A DNA stretch of 64,000 nucleotides from Paludibacter sp. (GTDB taxonomy: Bacteria; Bacteroidota; Bacteroidia; Bacteroidales; Paludibacteraceae). Position numbers and translations under genes: made by a program. The stretch is taken from positions 1 to 64,000 of the forward strand of contig JAQTTH010000005.1 in the NCBI GenBank assembly GCA_028710895.1, read 5' to 3'. The notes below the pieces were generated by a model. It did not search any database and was not told the origin of the DNA. It saw nothing but the letters and a program-made list of their open reading frames with translations. Shown in pieces: positions 20,509-32,800 of the stretch (position 1 is the stretch's first letter; the number at the start of each line of letters is the position of its first letter).

Positions 20509-20663
20509 GAATGAGAATTATTGTTGTTTGGTTTAAATGCTAAATAGCATCTTTTTATGAATTTTCAAAAAAGTGTTCAAAGATACAAAGAAATTTCAGG
20601 ATGAGCGAGATATAAACTTCTTTTTAGTTAAACAGATAGACGTATAGAGCTAAAACAAAAATA

Positions 20664-20706
20664 AAACACCCTGATTAAATATATCAATCAGGGTGTTTCA
20701 CAAAAA
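20664..20706 (-). terminator. Terminator between the DUF2723 paralogues
   Basis: Perfect 13-bp stem (20664-20676 with 20686-20698) and a 9-nt loop. It follows the stop of copy B, so the two copies are separate transcription units even though they are tandem. Confidence 0.75.
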
Positions 20707-20739
20707 TCAGGTCATAGAGCCCGGAAATTCTGGTTATGT

Positions 20740-23700
20740 TTAAATCTGCAGACGCTTTCTATAATCCATAAATTTAGACAGGTATTTATCCATAATCGTT
20801 TTTTGTTTTGCTTCATTGCAAATACTCAATACCTGATTTAAATTCATCATATTTTCATTAATGCGTTCTACAGTCATATTTCGTTGGGCTGAATTCAGAT
20901 TAATATACCAATCCAGGTTTTCAACACAATTTTGGGCAACAGCATTCAAAATTTCATTTCCTTTGGCAGATTCCCCAACCGCATAATAAAATTGTGCCAG
21001 GTAAGTTGACATTCCATCGTAACGAACTGTTGTACCCGGAATTACTTTATTGCAATAATCCAATGCCTTTTTCGCACGGGCAGTATCACCTTTATTGAGT
21101 AATGCACCTATCAGTTGAACAAAGCCAAAACGGTGAATGCGACACATATTCCGTATATTCTCATCGAGGTATACCTTCGGATTCTCAATGCCGCCATATT
21201 TAAATTTATGCATCATATTATCATACATCTCGTCAATATTGACAGTCGGACCGGCACCTTTTACACCCACGGGCAATATTTGATAAGCCAATCCTGTCCG
21301 TTCAAAATGATCAGTAAGTCCCAGGTACTCACCTCCAATAGTGATAGAAAAATACACAGGTCGTTTCCAGTTATTTTCTTTCAACAGTTCAATTATCATT
21401 AAATCACTTTTGCTAATCTGTCTTTTTATATCAAAGTTGATTTGAGGTAAAATTTCTGCTGCCCTGCTGATTGGCAATGTACCTGTTTTGATAACTTGCT
21501 GAGCATCTACGGGCAATACCAAATGATTAGTCGGGATATACGCCTGATTATCAAATTTTGTTTGCGGGTCATTACTGCGTACAAAATCAAATGCCGTTTT
21601 CACATCAAGTGCGGGAGTTAAAGAATCTACTTCAACAACTTCATTTTTTGTTCCCAGATAGTCATTCAGATCCCAGGAAATTGGTAATGGAGCAGATTCG
21701 TGTGCACCACGTTTCATCTGTTCAATATACCAGTCGGTTTGCAGGTAACTCAGATTACAAACACGCACATCGGTGCGTTTGCCTTCCACCTCCTGATTGT
21801 ACCAAAGCGGGAAAGTATCGTTATCACCCATTGTAAAAATAATGGCGTTTGGCTTACACGACGCCAGGTAGTTCTCACCGAAATCCCGACAGGTATAGCG
21901 TTGGCTACGATCATGGTCGTCCCAGTTTTGCTGAGCCATTAGTGCAGGAACAAATAAACAGGCAATGGAAACAACAACAGCAGCCACTGTTTTTGGAATA
22001 TATTTATCGAGGAATTTAATGATAGCCAACACACCCAAACCAATCCAGATACTAAAAGCATAGAACGAACCTGCATAGGCATAATCCCGTTCACGGGGCT
22101 GATATGGCGACTGATTGAGGTACAACACAATGGCAAGACCTGTAAGCAAAAACAATAAGCCGGAAACCCAAAAACCTTCAACACCATTCTTTCCACCATA
22201 AATAAGAAATATCATACCTAGAATACCAAGTAACAGAGGCAACATGAAGTATGTATTATGCCCTTTATTATCCCGTAATTCCGATGGTAGGTTCTTCTGG
22301 TCTCCCACTAACATATTATCAATAAATCCGATTCCGGTAATCCAGTTTCCACGGTCAATTTCACCGTATCCCTGCATATCGTTCTGACGACCGGCAAAAT
22401 TCCACAAAAAATAACGCCAATACATAAATTTCACCTGATAATCGAAGAAGAAGCGTAGATTTTCACCGAAAGTTGGTTTCACTTCACTTCGTGGTTGACT
22501 GCAATAATCAAAGTTAACCGTCTCACCGGTAATATGTCCCCATGTTTTATAAGCCGCAACATGACGCGGATCATCACTGTACATACGCGGGAAAAGCATA
22601 TTAAAACGATCATCCATCACAGGTACCGACTTGTAACCTGAAATTACATATTCGTCTTTATCGCTTGCTGAAGTCTTCGGCTTCTTACTATACATAGCAT
22701 CTATTTTCTTTACATCAACGCTACATTTATTCCCTTCCACCTTTAATTTATACGGAGCATTGTAGACCGGACCATAAAGTAACGGGTGATCACCATACTG
22801 CTCACGATTAAAATAGTATTTCAGTGCAAAAACATTATCAGGCGAGTTCTGGTCCATTGTTGGTTTGGCCGAAGAACGGATAACAACAACCGAATAAGAG
22901 GAATAACCTATCAACAAAACTGTAACCATCAACAGCGCTGTATTTAGCCAACGGGCATTTACTAATTGCTTTTTGTAGTAGAAGAATGCTCCCATGCCTA
23001 CAATTAACAATACACCTAAAATAATATGGCTTCCAAAAAACGGAATACCTACTAATGATATTGTAAGCACAAACGAAATGGCCATACGCAAGAAGCTTTT
23101 ATTGACGTTCGACTCATAAATTGCCCATGATAAAGCAGCCATTGTAAGCAGAATATAAACGTACAATCCTGTATTAAAGGAAAATCCAAGCGCATTCACA
23201 AAAAGCAGCTCGAACCAGCAAGCTACCTGAACAAATCCCGGGATAAGTCCATAAAGTACTGTTGCCAAAATAGCTACTCCGGCTAGTAACGCCAACAGAA
23301 TGCCTTTAGTCGAAGGTGTATTCTTTTTGAAATAATAAACCAATACAATGGCAGGAATAGCCAACAAGTTCAAAATGTGAACTCCGATAGACAATCCCAT
23401 CATGTATGCCATAAAAATCAACCAACGATCGGAACCCGGGCGGTCGGCCACGCGTTCCCATTTGAGAATAATCCAAAAAACGATAGCAGTGAAAAACGAT
23501 GAAAAACCATACACTTCGCCTTCAACGGCCGAGAACCAGAATGTATCGGAAAATGTATATGCCAACGCTCCCACTAAGCCTGCCCCCAAAATACCGATAG
23601 TATTTGCAAGCGTATAATCGGCTTCGGTTTTGATAACCACTTTGCGGGCCAAATGAGTGATAGTCCAGAATAAAAACAAAATAGTGAAAGCGCTCAACAA

Positions 23701-23949
23701 CGCCGTCATGGAGTTAACCATTTTAGCTACCTGCGTGGCATCAGACGCAAAAAGAGTAAAAAACCGTCCCATCAACATAAAAAAAGGCGATCCCGGAGGA
23801 TGACCAACATCAAGTTTAAATGCAGTAGAGATGAACTCCGGACAATCCCAAAAGCTGGCAGCAGGTTCAATAGTAAGCAAATAAGTAACAGCAGCAATGG
23901 CAAAAGCTACCCAACCAAAAATGTTGTTCAGTAATTTGAATCGTTTCAT
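20740..23949 (-). CDS. DUF2723 membrane protein, copy B (GT-C-like)
   Basis: 1069 residues, co-linear with copy A over the full length. The first 220 residues differ at only a few positions, while the C-terminal soluble half (after about 720) has diverged much more. FWDCPEF, DVGHPPGSPFF and the helix pattern are all kept, so both copies look functional. Copy B has its own upstream -7-like box (TATCTTTG on the minus strand, 24008-24015) and a terminator. The tandem arrangement points to duplication followed by specialisation of the C-terminal part. Confidence 0.85.
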   Translation of the reverse strand: MKRFKLLNNIFGWVAFAIAAVTYLLTIEPAASFWDCPEFISTAFKLDVGHPPGSPFFMLMGRFFTLFASDATQVAKMVNSMTALLSAFTILFLFWTITHLARKVVIKTEADYTLANTIGILGAGLVGALAYTFSDTFWFSAVEGEVYGFSSFFTAIVFWIILKWERVADRPGSDRWLIFMAYMMGLSIGVHILNLLAIPAIVLVYYFKKNTPSTKGILLALLAGVAILATVLYGLIPGFVQVACWFELLFVNALGFSFNTGLYVYILLTMAALSWAIYESNVNKSFLRMAISFVLTISLVGIPFFGSHIILGVLLIVGMGAFFYYKKQLVNARWLNTALLMVTVLLIGYSSYSVVVIRSSAKPTMDQNSPDNVFALKYYFNREQYGDHPLLYGPVYNAPYKLKVEGNKCSVDVKKIDAMYSKKPKTSASDKDEYVISGYKSVPVMDDRFNMLFPRMYSDDPRHVAAYKTWGHITGETVNFDYCSQPRSEVKPTFGENLRFFFDYQVKFMYWRYFLWNFAGRQNDMQGYGEIDRGNWITGIGFIDNMLVGDQKNLPSELRDNKGHNTYFMLPLLLGILGMIFLIYGGKNGVEGFWVSGLLFLLTGLAIVLYLNQSPYQPRERDYAYAGSFYAFSIWIGLGVLAIIKFLDKYIPKTVAAVVVSIACLFVPALMAQQNWDDHDRSQRYTCRDFGENYLASCKPNAIIFTMGDNDTFPLWYNQEVEGKRTDVRVCNLSYLQTDWYIEQMKRGAHESAPLPISWDLNDYLGTKNEVVEVDSLTPALDVKTAFDFVRSNDPQTKFDNQAYIPTNHLVLPVDAQQVIKTGTLPISRAAEILPQINFDIKRQISKSDLMIIELLKENNWKRPVYFSITIGGEYLGLTDHFERTGLAYQILPVGVKGAGPTVNIDEMYDNMMHKFKYGGIENPKVYLDENIRNMCRIHRFGFVQLIGALLNKGDTARAKKALDYCNKVIPGTTVRYDGMSTYLAQFYYAVGESAKGNEILNAVAQNCVENLDWYINLNSAQRNMTVERINENMMNLNQVLSICNEAKQKTIMDKYLSKFMDYRKRLQI

Positions 23950-24376
23950 GAATGATGATTAATGAGGTTAATTATTTAATAAGTTTGTATGAGCGACAAA
24001 AAACAGTCAAAGATAATAAGAAAATCAATTCAATTAAGGAATATGAAATATTTTAGTTAACATTAAGAAATCAGACAACTTTTATGCATATTTAAAGATT
24101 TGGAAGGATGCCATACAACTTTAAGTTCAATCCAATGATGTCAATGAAACTCAACAAAAAAAAATGTTATTTATAAAAAATATTCTCCCGTAAATTTTCG
24201 AATATCCCAGGAACCCAACTTACAAATTGATGCATTCTGCAAAAATTTACAACTATTTCAAGGTTTTTATCCTCTAAAAACATGAAACAGAAAGCAAAGA
24301 TTGGAAGTAAAAGCACTACGGCTAAAAACTTATAAAACAAATAATTATACAACTCATAACCATACCCGCAAACATA

Positions 24377-24407
24377 TTGTTTCTATAAAATAATATTCAT
24401 ACATTTG
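24377..24407 (+). promoter_or_regulatory. Promoter of ptb
   Basis: ATTG ending at 24379, a 20-bp spacer, then TACATTTG at 24400-24407, close to the Bacteroidetes -33/-7 consensus. The rest of the 487-bp gap between copy B of DUF2723 and ptb is AT-rich, and I see no gene in it. Confidence 0.6.
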
Positions 24408-24436
24408 TCAGAGAATTTCATCAAATTACAGCTCAA

Positions 24437-25348
24437 ATGGAATCAATAACCTCATTTTTGGAACTTACAGCACATCTCAGAAGCGTCAATAGTCGCAAAC
24501 GACTGGCGGTTGCCAATGCGGTTGATTCGCACACGCTCGATGCTGTTTTGAAAGCCGTGGAAATGGGAATTGTAGAAGCATTCCTCATTGGCGACGTGGC
24601 TTCAATAGAATCGCCACACCTGTTCGAAGAGCATGTGCTATCACCTTTTGTACATATTATTGATATTCCTGACATACTTGAGGCAACGAAAGAAGCAGTG
24701 CGTATGGTGAAATCCGGCGAAGCAGATATACTGATGAAAGGATTGGTAAACACCGATGTGCTGTTGCGTGTCATTCTGGATAAAGAAAAAGGGATACTCA
24801 AACCAGGAACCGTGATGAGTTACAACTCGGTGATGGAAGTTCCAAAATACCACAAACTGATTATTTTCAGCGACCCGGTGGTAATACCCTCACCCAATCT
24901 GGTTCAGCGCACAGCCATGATAAAGTATGCCATCACAACTGCCAATAAATTCGGGATTAAAAAACCCAAAATTGCCCTGATACATGCCACCGAAGTGGCT
25001 AATCCGAAAATTCATTATATGCAGGATTACCTGGATATTATGCAGATGTGGCGCGAAGGGGAATTTGGCGATGTGATTATGGACGGACCGTTGGATATTT
25101 TTCTCGCTCTCGATTTCGAAAAAGGAAGCATTAAAAATGTGCCTACTCCCGTGTTGGGCGATGCCGATGTTCTTATTTTCCCCAATTTCGAATGTGCCAA
25201 CACCTTTTACAAAGGCCTGTCGCTCTTTGCCGGAGCCGAAATGTGCGGACTGCTTCAGGGAACCGATAAACCCGTAGTTCTGACATCGCGCAGCGAAAGC
25301 GTTGACTCTAAATTCTACAGCATTGCTATGGCTTGCGTTATGAGCTAA
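24437..25348 (+). CDS. ptb: Phosphate butyryltransferase / phosphate acyltransferase
   Basis: 303 residues, the length of Ptb rather than the longer Pta. It belongs to the phosphate acetyl/butyryltransferase fold: KRLAVANAVDSHTL near the N-terminus, GEADILMKGLVNTDVLLR in the middle and a C-terminal VPTPVLGDADVLIFPNFE segment. The enzyme exchanges CoA and phosphate on short acyl groups during fermentation. The usual partner butyrate kinase (buk) is not next to it. The gene is followed by a repeat tract and a convergent kinase gene, so it stands alone. Chain-length specificity cannot be read from sequence. Confidence 0.82.
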   Translation: MESITSFLELTAHLRSVNSRKRLAVANAVDSHTLDAVLKAVEMGIVEAFLIGDVASIESPHLFEEHVLSPFVHIIDIPDILEATKEAVRMVKSGEADILMKGLVNTDVLLRVILDKEKGILKPGTVMSYNSVMEVPKYHKLIIFSDPVVIPSPNLVQRTAMIKYAITTANKFGIKKPKIALIHATEVANPKIHYMQDYLDIMQMWREGEFGDVIMDGPLDIFLALDFEKGSIKNVPTPVLGDADVLIFPNFECANTFYKGLSLFAGAEMCGLLQGTDKPVVLTSRSESVDSKFYSIAMACVMS

Positions 25349-25375
25349 ACGGTGAATCAATCATTCAATTTTGCT

Positions 25376-25563
25376 ATCATCCCTGGATGCTCAACCATTC
25401 ATCCCCTCGTTAGACCAATCATCCTTGGATGCTCGGCTGTTCATCCTCTCGTTGGACCAATCATCCTTGGATGACTGACTGTTCATCCCCTCATTGGACC
25501 GAGCATCCCTGGATGCTCAACCATTCATCCCCTCGTTGGGTCAATCATCCAAGGATGACGGCT
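25376..25563. repeat. 42-bp minisatellite, 4.5 copies
   Basis: Exact 42-bp period: units start at 25376, 25418, 25460 and 25502, with a half unit at 25544. Each unit begins with a short palindrome CATCCNNGGATG (centre CT, TT or AA) and contains TTCATCC(C/T)CTC. The copies differ at several bases, so the tract is not brand new. It lies between ptb and the convergent kinase gene. The rest of 25349-25695 holds nothing else I can identify. Confidence 0.9.
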
Positions 25564-25695
25564 TTTCTGACCTTTAGGATAACCGTAGCTGAAAAAACAT
25601 CGTTTTCACATGAATTGAGTTTATTTCATACGCTAAATCAAAAAAAGCACAAAACTGATAATTGGTTTGTGCTTTTGATACACATTTGGTCAATT

Positions 25696-26823
25696 CTACA
25701 TGTTGCCAGGCAAACTGAACCTAAAGCTTGTTCCTTTATCCACTTCACTTTCAACCCAAATCTCTCCTCCCAGTTTATCTACAAATTCTTTGCACAAAAT
25801 CAATCCCAATCCGGATCCGTTTTCGCCCATAGTTCCCTTCTGCGATTGAAGTTTGCTGTCAATCCGGAAAAGCTTTGCCTGTATATCTTCCGAAATTCCA
25901 ACACCCGTGTCCGTAATTTCAATTTCCACTTTATCGTCCGACTGAATGGCTTTAATTGTAACAACGCCTTTAGGCGGTGTAAACTTAATGGCATTCGAAA
26001 GCAAATTACGCAGGATAGTTTCAAGCATATCCTGATCCGATTCCAGAATAATATCATCCGGGATATCACATATCAGTTCAATATTTTTGTTGCTAGCATG
26101 CGTTTGAATTAAATTGAAACAATTGTTTACAGCATCGTTAAGCCGGAACATTTCCTGATTAATATCTATTTTTCCGGTTTGGGATTTCGACCAACGGAGC
26201 AGATTCTCCAACAGCTCATGACCATGTTCGGCTGTGGAGTGAATTGTCTTAAGTTGGTTTTCAATTTCACTGACATCATAATTACCCAATTTCAATATAA
26301 TTTTTGTGAAATTTTCGATCCCAATAAATGGATTTCTAAGATCATGAGCAATAATAGAAAAGAATTTATCTTTTGTGGCAATCAGTTTTTCCAACTCAGC
26401 TGCATATTTTTGAATTTGCTCATTTTTAAATTTAATTTGCAAATGCGTATTCACCCTGGCCTGTAATTCAATCAAGTCAAAAGGTTTAGTCAGAAAATCG
26501 CTTGCACCGCATTGCAATGCCTTTCGTTTCGATTCAATAGTAACATCAGCCGTAAGCACCAGAATTGGCAAGTAGGTGGATGCAGGTACAATTGCTTTCA
26601 ATTGCTCCATTACGTCAAACCCACTCAAATAAGGCATCGATAAATCGAGTAAAATGAGATCCGGGTTGAAATCCTCCAACAGCTGTACAACAGTGCGTGG
26701 ATCGTTAGTAGTTTCGATGTTTTCACATCCCTGCATTTCCAGAAAATCGTACAAAACATCAATGTTTGCTTGCTGGTCGTCGACAACAAGAATCCTTGCA
26801 TTTTTCAAGGTTGCATCTATCAT
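25696..26823 (-). CDS. Response regulator-histidine kinase (REC-HisKA-HATPase)
   Basis: 375 residues. An N-terminal receiver domain has the acidic pair Asp15/Asp16, phosphoacceptor Asp60 in LILLDLSMP and Lys113 in LTKPF. A short coiled linker leads to HisKA with His160 in IIAHDLRNPF and a complete HATPase (NLLSNAIKF, DTGVGI, GSGLGL). It has no membrane segments. It lies 41 nt downstream of the giant hybrid kinase and is probably in the same operon. A phosphorelay in which the large kinase feeds this receiver is plausible but inferred. Confidence 0.9.
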   Translation of the reverse strand: MIDATLKNARILVVDDQQANIDVLYDFLEMQGCENIETTNDPRTVVQLLEDFNPDLILLDLSMPYLSGFDVMEQLKAIVPASTYLPILVLTADVTIESKRKALQCGASDFLTKPFDLIELQARVNTHLQIKFKNEQIQKYAAELEKLIATKDKFFSIIAHDLRNPFIGIENFTKIILKLGNYDVSEIENQLKTIHSTAEHGHELLENLLRWSKSQTGKIDINQEMFRLNDAVNNCFNLIQTHASNKNIELICDIPDDIILESDQDMLETILRNLLSNAIKFTPPKGVVTIKAIQSDDKVEIEITDTGVGISEDIQAKLFRIDSKLQSQKGTMGENGSGLGLILCKEFVDKLGGEIWVESEVDKGTSFRFSLPGNM

Positions 26824-26864
26824 AGTTTTAATTTTTAGTTTTTCAATGTATCATTCATCAATAC

Positions 26865-29800
26865 CTATTCAAAAATATATTCATCAATAACCCTCAGGAA
26901 GTCTGCCACCTCTAAAGGTTTTGTCAGGTATGTTTTTGCACCTGCATTCAAGAGAGTTTCAACCTGTTTATGCATAGCATCTGCGCTAATAACAACCACC
27001 GGAATGTGCTTTGTTTTTTCGTTTTTAAGCAACAATTTAAGCACCTCACTACCATGTATATCAGGCAGATTAAGATCCAGAAGAATCAAATCAGGTTTAT
27101 ATTCTGTTGCCAGCTTCACAGCATATTTTCCATGCGAATTGCTTATAAGCTCAATTTCGGGGCGTTGAATCAGAAGAATCTGCTCAATCAGTTCAATATT
27201 TGAGGCATTATCCTCGATATACAAAATTGTACCACGCTTTTCAGCCTGCTCTGCATGTACGCCAGAAGGAATATTATCCAGTTGATGTAGTGTTTCAAGT
27301 TGACTTTCAGCTTTTGGCAGATCAATCCAGAATGTAGTACCTTCGCCCAACACGCTTTCCACACCAAGAAAACCACCCATTGCATCTATCAGCTTTTTCA
27401 CAACGGCCAGTCCGAGACCGGTGCCTTCAATGGCAGTTTTGCTCGCCCCTATACGTTCAAAAGGTGTAAATAGTTTTGGTATATCTTCCGACGAGATTCC
27501 AAATCCTGTATCTGCAATTGATATTCGCACAAAAAGCTTATCATCAGTTGTTTTCGGAAGTAATTGGGTTGAAATTGTAACTGAACCTCCGGGTCTGTTA
27601 TATTTAATTGCGTTATTCAGCAGATTCAGCATTACCTGTTTCATACTCTGACGATCAAAATTCACAAATAGTTTATTATCCTCGGAAGGTACAATTCGTA
27701 TATTCACCTCATTGTCTTCCGACATCGGTTTCAGAACATCAATCATTTCTTCCAGGATACTGTCAATCTTTATCGGTTCAATAGAAATTGACAACCGTCC
27801 GGCTTCGATACGCGAAATGTCCAACACTTCGTTAATAAGGCTAAGCAAATGTTTTCCACTACGCATAATATGATTAACTCCCTTTTTCTGCCCGGGGTTA
27901 AGTTCGCCCATTTCAAGCAGCTGAGCAAATCCAAGAATCGAATTCATTGGTGTTCGCAATTCATGACTCATACGCGACAGAAATTCACTTTTCGCCACAT
28001 TCGCTTTTTCAGCTTCTAAACGCGCTTCCCTGATTTCTTCTTCGGCCTGTTTCCGTTCCGAAATATCAACCGACACGGTAAGCAAGCATTTAGTTTCGCC
28101 CAGGTAAATAGTATCCCCCGACAATAAAACTGTTCTTAGTTTACCATCTCTACGGCGTATAATCGCTTCCAGTTTCCGAACCGGACCATTTTCTTCAATG
28201 CTCTTAATTATTTCTCCCCGTAGTTTTTTATCGGGGAAGAAACCAAGTTCTGCATTTGTTTTTCCGATAACTTCTTCACGCGAATAGTCAAGCACTTCAA
28301 GGAAAGTGTTGTTCACATCGAGGTATTGTCCACCATCAAACATGGATATGGCCATAAGTGCTGAGTTTGACTGGAATGCTGTTGAGAACTTCTGTTCCGA
28401 CAATTGAATTTTGGAAATATCTTTACTAACTCCAAAAATAGCCGACTGACCGTTCCAATATCCATGTTTAACCCGTGTTTCAACCGGAATTTGTTGTCCG
28501 CTTTTTGTAACTACGGGTACCGGGCAAAACTCAGTAATTCCCTGAAGCATTTCGCCTACAATGCGACCAGCCTCATCTCTCCGTTCCACCGGATGAACCT
28601 TCAGAATAGACTTCGTCTCAAGTTCTTCAGCAGAATATCCAAGCCGATTTAAAACTGTATTATTGATATGAATAATATTGCCTGTATCATCCAGCACCCA
28701 AAGGAAATCATCAATTGTATTGAAAAACGTTTCGAAATTCTGCCTTGTTTGTTCCAGCAAACCTTCCGTCCTGCTATTGTTTATTAAGCTGGCAAGCATA
28801 CTACTCCAAACTTTCAGGATATTAATCTCGGCCATGCTATAATCTCTTTTTACCAACACAGAATCCAGACCTACAAATCCAATCAATCGCTCTTCGATTA
28901 ACATTGGAATAACAATCAGCGACTGAATACCCTGCGGTTCCAGGATTTCTCTTTCGGCTTTCCAACTTTCGGGCAAAGCTTTTATCGAAGGAATGATAAT
29001 GTTTCGATGATTTTTTAGTTCCCCCATCCACATAGGTAATATTTCACACGGGATGCTTTGAAGATTATCTATTTCAGGATTGATACCTGCATTGCACCAT
29101 TCGTAGGTATTGCTCATGCTATCATTACCCGCATCAAATTCAAAGATATAGGCTCTGTCTGCATTCAGGAACTTGCCAATACGGGACAAAGCCAGATTCA
29201 ATGCTGAGTTAATCTCATTAGCTGTAATACCTGTCAACTGAGGTGACAACCGTAACATTTCATTTTCAAAATCTTCAGCCCGTTTCCGCTCAGAGATATC
29301 TTGCAACGTACCGTATGTTCCTGTAATTTCATCCTTATCGTTTACTCCTAACCGGGCAAATACCTCAATCCAACGGAAACCACCATCTTTAGTCAGATAT
29401 CTCACTTCGTGACGACAATACTCCTTTTCTCTGTTAATGAGTGGCGCAAACAAATCCATATTTCGTTGTCTGTCATCGGGATGTACATAGTTCAGGAACA
29501 ACTGTCCTACAGATTCTTCAACTGTGAATCCGGTAATTCCTTCCCAGGCTTTATTCAGGAATAACCACAGCCCTTCTGCATCGGTTTGGAAAATGACTTC
29601 GTTCACATTCTCTACTACCGTCTGATAACTTTGCTCACTTGCAATCAATGCTTCATCCAACCGTTTACGTTCTTCAATGGCCCGAAGTAATTCATTGTTT
29701 GTTTCGGCTAATTGCTCGGTGCGTTGCTGAATTCTTATCTCCAGATTCTCATTAAGTTCCCTGATTTCCTGTTCAGCTTTTTTACGTTCAGATATATCTT

Positions 29801-32800
29801 GCTTTACAGCCAGGTAATTAATAATACTACCGGACTCATCATGAATTGGTGTAATAGAAACGCTCTCCCAGTAGAGCTCTCCGTTTTTCTTTTTATTTAT
29901 CCATTCATTATGCCATTCCATTCCCGAAGAAATCGTATTCCAAAGATCTGCGTATACAGCTTTATCAGTTTTACCCGATTTGAGTATTTTGGTGCTTTTA
30001 CCATTTACTTCTTCCGAACTATATCCGGTAACATGTGTAAATGCTGGATTAACATATTCAATATGTCCATCCAGATCTGTAATAACTACCAATATCGGAC
30101 TTTGCTCCACAGCCTGTGAGAGCTTATTTATCTGATCATCTTTCTGCTTTTGTTCTGTGATATCGATATGGGTTCCATTCAAACCAACAATCTCATCATT
30201 CTCAATAACCGGATCTATATTCGCAGAAAACCATCTTACTGCTCCATCGGGCAAAATATATCTAAATTGAAAACTGCTAGCACTCGGACTTAGCTTCATT
30301 TCAAAAATATATTTATCGTCAGGGTGTATGTTTGAGAAAAAATGTTTATCTAAATCGACTTCAGCAAAAGGTTCCAGCCCTAGTAAACGATATTCATTTG
30401 CAGACCATACATTCGTATCATCTACATAGTTAAGCATCCAGCTACCCATCTTTGCAAGCTCTTGTGCATAATTCAAAGCAGCTTCACTTCGAATTAAATC
30501 CTCCTCCATTTTTTTTCTATCGGTTATATCCTCTTTAACGGCAACATAGTGAGTAATATTACCAGTTTCATCGGTTACAGAAGCAATGGTTGACGATTCC
30601 CAATACAACTCACCTGTTTTCTTTTTGTTATGGAAAGTTCCCCGCCATTCTTTTCCGGCACTAATAGTTTCCCAAAGAGCAGTATATTCATTTTTGGGTG
30701 TTTCACCTGACTGCAATACGCGTGGATTCTGACCAAGCAATTCATTCAAAGTATAACCTGTAGTTTCACAGGCTTTGGGATTTGCATACTCTATGTTGCC
30801 ATCAAGATTCGTAATCACAATGCTTACAGGACTCTGTTCAACTACCTGCGATAGTTTTCGAAGTTCAGTTTCGGCCAGTTTGCGTTCATTTTCTGTTTCA
30901 ATTGCACTAAGCGCATTGCTTATATTATCAACAACCTCTACCAACAATTCTATTTCTTCTGCATTAAAAAAATTGGGCTGTGCTGAATAAATATTTAACG
31001 ATCCAAATATTTTGTCAAACTGTTTTAGTGGAAGTGAGATAGCCGAACGATAGTTGCGCTTCATGGCTTCATTCCTCCATAAATCCATTCTTGGGTCATT
31101 TTCAATATCATTGCAAACAAAAGGTCTTCCCTCTCTTAAAGCAATGCCGGTTGGCCCTCTTCCTTCGGGGTTATCCTCAATCGATATTGGTTTGATTTGA
31201 GAAAGGTATCCATTCTCAAAACCATCAAAAACAGAGGGTTTAACTATTTTGGTTTCTTCGTCGACCAAACCAATCCAGGTCATTTGGAATTTCCCGGACT
31301 CTATGGCTATATTACACACCTTCTCCAACAATCCGGATTTTGCTTTTTCGGTAATAATTGCCTGATTGATGTTGCTAATTACCGACCTCAAACGATTTAA
31401 TCGTATGAAGTTTTCTTCAGCTAATTTCCGTTCAGTTATATCAACAAGGGTTGATGAAACAAACTGCGGAACCTGATTAGCATCTGAAATAACCTTGGCA
31501 GTCATTAAAGTTGGAAATGAGCTCCCATCTTTTCGCGTATAATAAAGTTCTTCTGATACAAAACCGCCGTGATTTCTTATCAGATCTCCTATGTGTGCTA
31601 ATCTCGACAGATGTTCCATGCTTTGAACATCCTGAACATTCTTTCCTATCAAGTCATCAGCCAACCAGCCCACCATATTGGCAAAACAATTGTTTACATA
31701 CAAAAATGTTCCATCCAATGACGCAATAAATGCTCCGGAATTTGCCTGATCGGTAATAGTACGGAACTTAATCAGTTCCTCCTCAGCTCTTTTTTGTTCG
31801 GTAATATTGGCATCAATACCCCTGTATCCAATCAACTCTCCCTGCTCATCGAGCATCGGGATTCCGTTGGTCAACAAAATTACTTCGGTAAAATCAGGCC
31901 TTAAAACTTTATTGACAAGATTTTGAATATCCTCTTTTCGTCCAAATATGTCAAAGGCTGCCTGCATGAGCATGTCCCGTTCTTCAATTGGGCAAAGGTC
32001 ATAAAAATGAAGCTTACCAACCAATTCTTCAGGTGCATATCCGTACACATCCTCGGCCATTGGACTCACGTAAGTATAAAGCCCATCAGCATCTACTTCC
32101 CACACAACTTCCTGACTCTGGGCCACTACCTGACTAAATCGCTCATCCCTTTCTTTCAATGACTTTTCAGCTAGTTTCCGCTCTGTAATGTCCCTATATT
32201 TCCACAAATGTCCACTATATGTGTCTTCAAGGTAAGTAGGAATATAGTCACGTTCAAAGAATCGTCCATCGGCCAGTTCAAGTTCATCGTTGAAAATTGC
32301 TATTTTATTTGCATGAACCAGATTAATATCTGTAAGGAATTTGTCCGGGTCCTTAAACAAATGTTTACTCTGCTCAGCCGAGTTAGTACAATCGGCTCCA
32401 ACCATCATTTCCGGTTGAACAGGAATACTAAACATGTCGCAGAATAATTGATTGGTCAGTATTATTTTTCGGTCTGCATCTTCAAGTAAAATACCTTCTT
32501 TCAGGTTGATAATCAGATTCGTCAACAATACCGATTTAGCCTTGATCTCATTTTCAACAAGAACGCGGTCTGTAATATCATTTATCAGTACATGACGCGC
32601 ATTCCGTCCATTGAAATCTATCGATTGTGCTGAGATTTCAACATATCTCAATTCTCCTTTTTTCCAAATATGCCTCCATACACCCTTAATGCCCTTATTT
32701 TTGATTCCTTTGGCTACATCATCCAACAAGTCCGGAATGTCTTCAGCAGGTCGTACATCCTTGATGGTCATTTGTAAGAACTCTTCACGTGTGTAGCCAT

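Noticed and set aside
24167-24352. 61-residue minus-strand open frame with a hydrophobic start
   Set aside because: It is in very AT-rich spacer DNA, with no family resemblance, no -7 element near it and a composition expected by chance.
25376-25563. Possible CRISPR array
   Set aside because: The 42-bp units are contiguous with no unique spacers, and no cas gene is nearby.
25429-26112. 227-residue plus-strand open frame with 14-residue repeats
   Set aside because: The repeats come from the minisatellite, and the rest is antisense to the REC-kinase gene with no recognisable features.
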